From an uncultured Blautia sp. (GTDB taxonomy: Bacteria > Bacillota > Clostridia > Lachnospirales > Lachnospiraceae), in NCBI GenBank assembly GCA_934358405.1, contig CAKRKL010000050.1:1-12918 (forward strand): 12,918 bases of DNA, given 5' to 3'. Under the pieces are notes generated by a model, which did no database searches, was not told the DNA's origin, and saw only the letters and a program-made list of their open reading frames with translations. Positions 1-5,126 of the stretch are shown in pieces. How positions within the stretch are numbered: position 1 is the stretch's first letter; every line of letters begins with the position of its first letter. Position numbers and translations under genes: made by a program.

Positions 1-24
1 ATAAAGAATGAGGTAAACAGAATT

Positions 25-885
25 ATGTGGATTGCAAATGGCTGGAAAGAATATGAAGTAATTGATACTTCCTGCGGCGAGAAGCTGGAGCGATGGGGAA
101 ACTATCTCCTTGTGCGTCCGGACCCGCAGGTAATCTGGGATACCCCCAAGACAGAGCCGGGATGGCGCAAGATGAATGCACATTATCACCGAAGCTCCAA
201 GGGCGGCGGCGAGTGGGAATTTTTTGATCTGCCCCAGCAGTGGGATCTTCATTACAAGGATCTGACCTTCCATCTGAAACCCTTTAGCTTCAAGCACACA
301 GGACTTTTCCCGGAACAGGCCGTAAACTGGGACTGGTTTGGCGACAAGATCCGTAAAGCAGGAAGGCCCATCAAGGTTCTGAATCTTTTTGCCTACACAG
401 GTGGGGCTACTCTTGCAGCAGCTGCTGCCGGAGCTTCTGTCACACATGTGGATGCTTCTAAGGGTATGGTCACATGGGCTAAGGAAAATGCCGCAGCAAG
501 CGGTCTTGCAGATGCTCCTATCCGCTGGCTGGTGGATGACTGCGTGAAATTCGTTGAGCGTGAGATCCGCCGTGGAAATCATTATGATGCGATCATCATG
601 GATCCGCCGTCTTATGGAAGAGGACCTAAGGGCGAAATCTGGAAAATCGAAGATGCTATTCATCCTCTTGTGAAGCTTTGCACCAAGATTCTTAGCGATG
701 ATCCTCTGTTTTTCCTGATCAACTCCTATACTACCGGATTGGCTCCGGCTGTCCTTACTTACATGCTGTCAACTGAAATGAAGAAATATAACGGACACGT
801 AGATTCCCAGGAAATTGGTCTTCCGGTGAAATCAAACGGACTGGTACTGCCTTGTGGTGCTTCCGGACGTTGGGAATCCAATTAA
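25..885 (+). CDS. Class I SAM-dependent methyltransferase, RlmI/RlmK-like (23S rRNA type)
   Basis: This 286-residue cytoplasmic protein is predicted to transfer a methyl group from S-adenosylmethionine, probably to a base of 23S rRNA. Seen in the sequence: SAM-binding motif I (NLFAYTGGATLAAA, about residues 120-133), an acidic motif II (HVDAS, 141-145) and the DPPSYGRG motif (193-200), which in this family sits at the catalytic/substrate pocket. This combination matches the Methyltrans_SAM family (PF10672 type, related to RlmI/RlmK). The protein lacks the N-terminal PUA domain of E. coli RlmI, which is usual for the shorter Firmicute members. The ATG at 25 has a weak GAGG at 10-13 and the protein begins in the way expected for the family. 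The gene looks complete. No convincing terminator follows; the next gene has its own promoter. Family membership is strong, but the modified base and exact target are inference. Confidence 0.88.
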   Translation: MWIANGWKEYEVIDTSCGEKLERWGNYLLVRPDPQVIWDTPKTEPGWRKMNAHYHRSSKGGGEWEFFDLPQQWDLHYKDLTFHLKPFSFKHTGLFPEQAVNWDWFGDKIRKAGRPIKVLNLFAYTGGATLAAAAAGASVTHVDASKGMVTWAKENAAASGLADAPIRWLVDDCVKFVEREIRRGNHYDAIIMDPPSYGRGPKGEIWKIEDAIHPLVKLCTKILSDDPLFFLINSYTTGLAPAVLTYMLSTEMKKYNGHVDSQEIGLPVKSNGLVLPCGASGRWESN

Positions 886-927
886 AAATAACCAAAAATA
901 TCGCGCTCTTTTTTCAGATATTTTCCA

Positions 928-956
928 TTGAATGTATCTTTTTTTCGCATTATAAT
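928..956 (+). promoter_or_regulatory. Sigma-A-type promoter of the cysteine-rich small gene
   Basis: TTGAAT (928-933) and a consensus TATAAT (951-956) are separated by exactly 17 bp. A start about 7 bp downstream would leave a very short leader directly in front of the AAGGAG ribosome binding site (966-971). The small gene is therefore probably transcribed on its own. The promoter also rules out the longer reading frame that would begin at the TTG at 928. Confidence 0.75.
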
Positions 957-981
957 CACAGTAAAAAGGAGCGTGATTTTT

Positions 982-1173
982 ATGTCAGAAAAGGCAAATG
1001 TAAGCAATAAACTCCCTTACACCTGCACTCCTGCTTATGACCGGGAAGCATGTAAGGACTGTGTCTGTTCCACCTGTTATGAACAGGAATTCTGTGACAG
1101 ATGCAGTACCTGTAAGGAGCATTCCAAACGCAAGGAGCATTGCAATGCCTATGAGGGAGCTTACAACTATTAG
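982..1173 (+). CDS. Cysteine-rich small protein, nine Cys in 63 residues, function unknown
   Basis: I do not recognise a named family. The start is the ATG at 982 because AAGGAG lies at 966-971, 10 bp upstream, and a strong promoter covers the region before it. The product is 63 residues with cysteines at 15, 24, 27, 29, 32, 38, 41, 44 and 54. They form CxxC-type pairs (CKDC, CSTC, CDRC, CSTC), and there are also histidines and a Tyr-rich C-terminus (YEGAYNY). There is no signal peptide or membrane segment, so it should be cytoplasmic. The pattern suits binding of zinc or an iron-sulfur cluster. It could also be a precursor peptide for a radical SAM enzyme, because a radical SAM/SPASM gene lies convergent just downstream (1300-2673), but the opposite orientation and separate promoter weaken that link. 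It is not the SCIFF peptide, whose cysteine spacing differs. Confidence 0.75.
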   Translation: MSEKANVSNKLPYTCTPAYDREACKDCVCSTCYEQEFCDRCSTCKEHSKRKEHCNAYEGAYNY

Positions 1174-1203
1174 AAGCACATGCCCTGAATAGGGTTCTAA
1201 ACC

Positions 1204-1267
1204 AAAATAAGTCTGAATACACCCATTCCACCATTGCGGATATGGGAACTGTACTCAGACTTATTTT
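1204..1267. terminator. Large bidirectional hairpin terminator between convergent genes
   Basis: AAAATAAGTCTGA (1204-1216) is matched exactly by TCAGACTTATTTT (1255-1267). An inner CCCAT/ATGGG pair (1222-1226 and 1242-1246) continues the stem. A T-run follows on the plus strand (1261-1276, interrupted), and the A-run at 1204-1207 gives a short T-run on the minus strand. The hairpin can therefore end transcripts of both the cysteine-rich gene and the radical SAM gene. Confidence 0.8.
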
Positions 1268-1299
1268 CTTTTTTTACATTAAATTTCACCTGAAAATTA

Positions 1300-2673
1300 T
1301 TAGCAGCCAGCCTTCGCAGCCTTTTCCTTCTGTCTCTCATCCCACAGCTGATCGGCTTTTTCCTTCCAGCAGGCAGCGTACTTATCGCACTTGCCGCAAA
1401 GATGATCTGCACTTTCCGGTGACTGCAGGTCTGTAGATTTCGCGCCAGTCTCTTCTACCAGCTTGCGGAGGATTTCCGGGTTTTCCAGCATTGGACATGG
1501 ACGCAGCATATTCTCATTGAACGGCTGATTGTCATGATATGCCTGGAAAATCGGACTCTTCAATGCATCAAGTAAGGAAGTGTCCTTGATATTGCAGTTT
1601 GAATAATGAATAAATACACAAGGCTCCACATCACCATTTGCATTAATATGCAGGTAATGTCTTCCGCCTGCAATACATCCATGAACAAACTCTGCATCGT
1701 TCTGGAAATCCAGGGTGAAAATAGCCTTTGTGCTTCTGTACTGGCGGATTGCACGATACATTTTCTCACGCTGTTCCGGTGTAAGAAGAAGCTCCGGGGA
1801 TGCATCATTTCCAACTGGCATATAGTGGAAGAACCATGCAAATAATGCGCCGCAGTCAATCAGCTTATCGAAATATTCCTCACTGCTTACACTGTCTACA
1901 TTCATTCCTGTATAGCAGGTTGAAACACCAAATGGAAGACCTCTGTCTTTGAGCAGCTTCATCGCATGCATAACCTTCTGGTAGATGCCTTCTCCACGGC
2001 GTCCGTCATTGGCTTCCTCTGAGCCCTCCAGACTAAATGCCGGAACGAAGTTTTTCACTCTTAAGATTTCATCACAGAATTCCTCATCAAAAAGTGTTCC
2101 GTTTGAGAAAGAAAGGAACTCGCAATCCGGGTGCATCTCGCAAAGCTTAATCAGGTCTTTCTTGCGGACAGTTGGTTCACCGCCTGTATAAATATACATG
2201 TAAACACCCAGCTCTTTACCCTGGCGGATAATGGAATCAATTGTTTCCAGATCCAGGTTCAGCTTATGACCATACTCTGCTGCCCAGCATCCTGTGCAGT
2301 GAAGATTACATGCACTTGTTGGATCCAAAAGAATTGCCCACGGAACATTACAGTTGTTTTCGGCTGCAACCTCTTCCTGTCTTGCACTTCCCTTTAAGCT
2401 GGCATTTACAATAAAGTTCTGAAAAAATGCTTTACGAACCCCAGGGTCAAGCTGATACAGATTCATGATCAGCTTATACCAGTTGCTGTCTGTATCCTGA
2501 ATCGCATTACGAATTGCATCCCTCTGGCTCTTATACCAATCCTTTGGGGTAAATTTATCAACCAGCTCCATCAGCTTGGGAATGTTTGTCTCAGGATCTT
2601 TTTCCAGATATTCTAATGCTTTTGTTACTGCACCTTCCATAGCGGCCTGTTTTGCCTTATCAATCAGCTTCAT
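1300..2673 (-). CDS. Radical SAM/SPASM domain enzyme, substrate unknown
   Basis: This 457-residue protein is a predicted radical SAM enzyme. It uses a reduced 4Fe-4S cluster and SAM to start radical chemistry on an unknown substrate. The cluster-binding CX3CX2C motif is CNLHCTGC (Cys 122, 126, 129), followed by the SAM-contacting YTGGEP (162-167). A C-terminal SPASM-like region has cysteines 333, 352, 360, 393, 426, 429 and 435, enough for auxiliary iron-sulfur clusters. About 110 residues of mainly helical, charged sequence precede the radical SAM core; I see no RiPP recognition element there. The ATG at 2673 has an ideal AAAGGAGGAG binding site. The gene lies 21 bp behind the DUF308 gene and is its operon partner. 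SPASM enzymes modify peptides or proteins (AnSME, PqqE, sactisynthases), but some Firmicute radical SAM proteins act on lipids, and the membrane-protein partner leaves that open. The fold is certain; the reaction is not. Confidence 0.88.
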   Translation of the reverse strand: MKLIDKAKQAAMEGAVTKALEYLEKDPETNIPKLMELVDKFTPKDWYKSQRDAIRNAIQDTDSNWYKLIMNLYQLDPGVRKAFFQNFIVNASLKGSARQEEVAAENNCNVPWAILLDPTSACNLHCTGCWAAEYGHKLNLDLETIDSIIRQGKELGVYMYIYTGGEPTVRKKDLIKLCEMHPDCEFLSFSNGTLFDEEFCDEILRVKNFVPAFSLEGSEEANDGRRGEGIYQKVMHAMKLLKDRGLPFGVSTCYTGMNVDSVSSEEYFDKLIDCGALFAWFFHYMPVGNDASPELLLTPEQREKMYRAIRQYRSTKAIFTLDFQNDAEFVHGCIAGGRHYLHINANGDVEPCVFIHYSNCNIKDTSLLDALKSPIFQAYHDNQPFNENMLRPCPMLENPEILRKLVEETGAKSTDLQSPESADHLCGKCDKYAACWKEKADQLWDERQKEKAAKAGC

Positions 2674-2694
2674 AATGCTCCTCCTTTGTTTAAG

Positions 2695-3273
2695 TTATGA
2701 TGCATCTTCCTCATATACCACATCAATGTCTTCCCGGGTTCTAACTGTATAAAAAGCCACACACAAATTCAAAATCCCTTCTAATAAAAAGGCTGCCCCT
2801 GTAAAAATCACAGTCATTTTTGCACCGCCTGCAGGATCAATTAAAAGAATGATTCCAAACACACCTGTGACAACAGCAATACCTAGAATTGCCCACCAAA
2901 GCCTCAATCCGAATTTTTTGGCTTCCACTGACATCTGAATACGAAGCAGTGCATCTGCCAGAATCAATAATCCAAAGATTACAAAAATCAGACGAAGAAT
3001 GGTTTCTCTTCTCAGTAGAATCAAAATTCCAATAACTATCATCAGAATTCCAAATCCCAGATCAAACTGAAAAGCCAGACAATAGAAATCTCTGGAGAAA
3101 TAGCCGATGATTTTAATGATTCCATCTGCAATAAATAAAATTCCTGCAAGCACACAGATTATTTTCATTGCTTCTGTAGGGTTCACCATGAGAAATATTC
3201 CCAGTGCACTGAAAATAACTGCCATTACAATATAGCCATTTCGTGCTATTTTTAAAGTACCTGAAGAACTCAT
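2695..3273 (-). CDS. DUF308 (HdeD-like) six-helix membrane protein
   Basis: This 192-residue integral membrane protein has six hydrophobic helices at about 12-30, 36-58, 69-88, 91-112, 126-146 and 151-176, arranged as repeated helix pairs with a short acidic tail (DIDVVYEEDAS). This is the DUF308/HdeD layout. HdeD of enteric bacteria is linked to acid resistance, but the role in Clostridia is unknown. The chosen ATG at 3273 has AGAAAGGAGGA just upstream, whereas the frame could be extended to 3351 only through the -10 element and into the region of the preceding terminator. The gene begins the operon with the radical SAM gene 21 bp downstream. A TetR-family gene lies directly upstream on the same strand, behind its own terminator, and is a plausible but unproven regulator of this pair. 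Confidence 0.85.
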   Translation of the reverse strand: MSSSGTLKIARNGYIVMAVIFSALGIFLMVNPTEAMKIICVLAGILFIADGIIKIIGYFSRDFYCLAFQFDLGFGILMIVIGILILLRRETILRLIFVIFGLLILADALLRIQMSVEAKKFGLRLWWAILGIAVVTGVFGIILLIDPAGGAKMTVIFTGAAFLLEGILNLCVAFYTVRTREDIDVVYEEDAS

Positions 3274-3315
3274 ACAGATCCTCCTTTCTGTTCTCCTCTG
3301 CTTTTCATGCTTCAT

Positions 3316-3344
3316 ATTATAATGAGAAATTTTGACAAACAAAA
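3316..3344 (-). promoter_or_regulatory. Probable promoter of the DUF308-radical SAM operon
   Basis: On the minus strand a consensus TATAAT lies at 3321-3316, about 43 bp before the DUF308 start. The -35 region is poor: TTTTGT at 17 bp spacing (3344-3339). This might mean activator dependence or simply a weak promoter. It starts immediately after the T-run of the TetR terminator, so the operon appears to be transcribed separately from tetR. Confidence 0.5.
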
Positions 3345-3349
3345 CAGAC

Positions 3350-3383
3350 AAAAAAAGAGCTGTGTCTAAAATTCAGACACAGC
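3350..3383 (-). terminator. Intrinsic terminator of the TetR-family gene
   Basis: A perfect 9-bp stem, GCTGTGTCT (3359-3367) with AGACACAGC (3375-3383), has a 7-nt loop. On the minus strand it is followed by CT and then seven T (complement of the A-run 3350-3356). It lies 74 bp downstream of the TetR stop codon and separates that gene from the DUF308 operon. Confidence 0.85.
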
Positions 3384-3456
3384 GCCTTATTTGTCTAACA
3401 AAATGAAGCTTGATTGCCAGATGAAGCTTTATGACCTTTTTATCCTGACTTCATCA

Positions 3457-4038
3457 TTATATAATTTTCAGCTGGGTTGGCTTGACTCCTGCTGCCTTCT
3501 CCAATGTTTTTTCGAAGGTATTACCATACAGTTCTCTAATCTTCACTGCATATTCTGTAAGATCATAAGACATTTTGTGATCCATCCAGTCCAGTATAAC
3601 CCCTGTCATTACGCATTTGTAAAAATGCATAAGAACCTTTACATCCTCTTTTTCCAGAACTTTCTCATCGAAATTATACTTTGCATACTGACTTACAATA
3701 TACTCACACATCTTATCCAGTGCATCGGTAAAACTTTCTCTTTGTAAAGAGCAATAAATATGAAGCATGGCCTTCCTGTTCTCACCAATCAGCTTCACCA
3801 ATACATCCAGACATTCCACCACCGAGTCCACCTGGATCGGCTGTTCAAATGCTTTATCTACCTCTCTTTTAAGAGCGCTTTCCACAACATCTGAGATGTC
3901 CTGAAAATGATAGTAAAATGTATTACGGTTCACGCCGCAGTGCTCAACAATATCCTTTACCGTAATCTTCGCCAGAGGCTTCTCATTAAGCAGCTCAAAC
4001 AATGTTTTGATAATGATCTCTTTTGTAAAACCGGACAT
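3457..4038 (-). CDS. TetR/AcrR-family transcriptional regulator
   Basis: This is a 193-residue DNA-binding regulator. The N-terminal helix-turn-helix (about residues 10-46) contains the family pattern ITVKDIVEHCGVNRNTFYYHF, seen at 25-45 and ending in the usual aromatic YYHF. The C-terminal two thirds are helical, as expected for the ligand-binding and dimerisation domain, and carry three cysteines near the middle. I chose the ATG at 4038 because AGGTGAG precedes it; the frame can be extended to a TTG at 4062 that has no binding site. A promoter (4102-4130) and a palindrome between promoter and gene suggest autorepression. The neighbouring DUF308-radical SAM operon downstream is a likely second target. 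The ligand cannot be predicted. Confidence 0.85.
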   Translation of the reverse strand: MSGFTKEIIIKTLFELLNEKPLAKITVKDIVEHCGVNRNTFYYHFQDISDVVESALKREVDKAFEQPIQVDSVVECLDVLVKLIGENRKAMLHIYCSLQRESFTDALDKMCEYIVSQYAKYNFDEKVLEKEDVKVLMHFYKCVMTGVILDWMDHKMSYDLTEYAVKIRELYGNTFEKTLEKAAGVKPTQLKII

Positions 4039-4083
4039 TTTCTCACCTATTATGCACACCAAATGGCTTACTTCTATGATTTT

Positions 4084-4097
4084 GTTAAGTTATTAAC
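4084..4097. promoter_or_regulatory. Small palindrome, candidate TetR operator
   Basis: GTTAA (4084-4088) and TTAAC (4093-4097) form an inverted repeat around a 4-bp centre. The site lies just downstream of the -10 element of the tetR promoter, where a bound repressor would block transcription. A/T-rich short palindromes arise by chance in this kind of DNA, so this is suggestive only. Confidence 0.35.
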
Positions 4098-4101
4098 ACA
4101 G

Positions 4102-4130
4102 ATTATGCCACAAAGTTTTCTAAAAAGCAA
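4102..4130 (-). promoter_or_regulatory. Promoter of the TetR-family gene
   Basis: On the minus strand, TTGCTT (4130-4125) and CATAAT (4107-4102) are separated by 17 bp. This would give a leader of about 57 nt before the ATG at 4038. Both boxes match the sigma-A consensus at four or five of six positions. Confidence 0.6.
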
Positions 4131-4255
4131 GCGTAGAACGTGTTTGATTTTTCAGATATTGTGTTGCATTTACTTCTGTTTTCCACTACACTCATAAAGT
4201 AGTTTGCCTCACGATTTCAGAGTTTTTTCAAATGCGTTCTGGTGTGGGGCTTTTA

Positions 4256-4294
4256 ATAAGAAATTCTTAAGATTTTACCCCTTTCATCTTAAAA
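4256..4294 (+). promoter_or_regulatory. 11-bp-phased direct repeats, candidate response-regulator binding site and promoter
   Basis: ATAAGA (4256-4261), TTAAGA (4267-4272) and TTAAAA (4289-4294) share one phase of 11 bp; the box expected at 4278 does not match. OmpR/PhoB-family regulators bind such tandem repeats, one helical turn apart. Downstream is a -10-like TTATAA/TATAAA (4308-4314) with no recognisable -35 element; the -35 position would fall in the last box. That arrangement is typical for an activator that replaces the -35 contact. I infer autoregulation by the response regulator encoded immediately downstream. Confidence 0.5.
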
Positions 4295-4336
4295 ATTGTC
4301 TGGTAACTTATAAATTACAGGGAGGTGAAAAAGAAA

Positions 4337-5032
4337 GTGGCAGTAATTCTTGTTTGTGACGATGATAAAGAGATCGTGGAGGCCATCAGCATCTATCTGG
4401 AACAGGAGGGACATCAGCTTCTGAAAGCTTATGACGGTCAGCAGGCACTTTCCGTTCTGGAAAAAGAAAAGGTAGATCTGCTGATTATTGATGTTATGAT
4501 GCCAAGGCTTGATGGAATCCGGGCTACCTTGAAAATCCGTGAAGAGCATGCTCTTCCTATTATTATTCTTTCTGCGAAATCTGAAGATGCGGATAAGATT
4601 CTTGGACTGAATGTTGGCGCAGATGATTATGTGACCAAGCCTTTTAGCCCGCTGGAGCTGATCGCCAGGGTGCGGTCGCAGCTTCGCAGGTATACCCAGC
4701 TTGGGGCGGCTGTTTCTGGTGAAAGTCAGCATGTTTATACCACGGGCGGTCTTATGGTGAATGATGACCGGAAGGAAGTGCTGGTTGACGGGGACGCGGT
4801 GAAGCTTACGCCTATTGAGTACAATATTCTGCTTCTTCTCATTAAGAATCAGGGACGGGTATTTTCCATTAATCAGATTTATGAAAATATCTGGAATGAG
4901 GAGGCGATTGCGGCAGATAATACCATTGCAGTACATATCCGGCATATCCGGGAAAAAATTGAGATTAATCCCAAGGACCCGCGATATTTGAAGGTTGTAT
5001 GGGGACTGGGATATAAAGTAGAAAAAATTTAG
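4337..5032 (+). CDS. OmpR-family two-component response regulator
   Basis: This 231-residue regulator has a receiver domain (about 1-115) and a winged-helix DNA-binding domain (about 144-231). Receiver residues are all present: acidic cluster D8-D9-D10, phosphoacceptor D52 in LLIIDVMMP, conserved S79 and K101 in TKPFSP. The C-terminal domain ends in VVWGLGYKVEKI, the usual OmpR-family wing. The start is the GTG at 4337: GGAGGTGA (4321-4328) is a perfect ribosome binding site 8 nt before it. An upstream GTG at 4325 lies inside that binding site and is rejected. The cognate sensor kinase follows after 94 bp. The regulator is expected to be phosphorylated by it and to bind direct repeats, possibly those at 4256-4294. 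Targets other than its own operon are unknown. Confidence 0.93.
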   Translation: MAVILVCDDDKEIVEAISIYLEQEGHQLLKAYDGQQALSVLEKEKVDLLIIDVMMPRLDGIRATLKIREEHALPIIILSAKSEDADKILGLNVGADDYVTKPFSPLELIARVRSQLRRYTQLGAAVSGESQHVYTTGGLMVNDDRKEVLVDGDAVKLTPIEYNILLLLIKNQGRVFSINQIYENIWNEEAIAADNTIAVHIRHIREKIEINPKDPRYLKVVWGLGYKVEKI

Positions 5033-5063
5033 TGGTTTCCCGGACGCGCTTGGACAGTGGGTA

Positions 5064-5091
5064 TTGACTAAAACTACTTAATATATAATAT
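5064..5091 (+). promoter_or_regulatory. Candidate internal promoter in front of the sensor kinase gene
   Basis: TTGACT (5064-5069) and TAATAT (5086-5091) are 16 bp apart, with an overlapping TATAAT at 5084-5089 at shorter spacing. It lies between the regulator stop and the kinase start (5127), which has AAAGGGG at 5109-5115 as ribosome binding site. It could give the kinase a basal level independent of the regulator promoter. Confidence 0.5.
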
Positions 5092-5126
5092 AGTGGAGAC
5101 GCTATGAAGAAAGGGGTTCATAGAAT

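Noticed and set aside
886..927. AAAATATC/GATATTTT inverted repeat (895-902, 917-924) as terminator of the methyltransferase gene
   Set aside because: The stem is nearly all A-T, and the T-run is in the loop instead of after the stem.
928..981. Longer frame of the cysteine-rich gene beginning with TTG at 928
   Set aside because: The extra 18 codons cover the -35 and -10 boxes, and AAGGAG at 966-971 points to the ATG at 982.
982..1173. Possible SCIFF (six cysteines in forty-five residues) precursor peptide
   Set aside because: The cysteine number and spacing differ from SCIFF, and the radical SAM gene is on the other strand rather than directly downstream.
3274..3351. 26-residue N-terminal extension of the DUF308 protein
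   Set aside because: It would run across the -10 box and start near the end of the preceding terminator, whereas the ATG at 3273 has a strong binding site.
4325..4336. GTG at 4325 as start of the response regulator
   Set aside because: That GTG is part of the GGAGGTGA ribosome binding site; the GTG at 4337 is correctly spaced.
4289..4945. 218-codon open frame antisense to the response regulator
   Set aside because: It lies fully over a gene with clear OmpR-family motifs, and its translation (rich in basic and aromatic residues, no domain) looks like a shadow frame.
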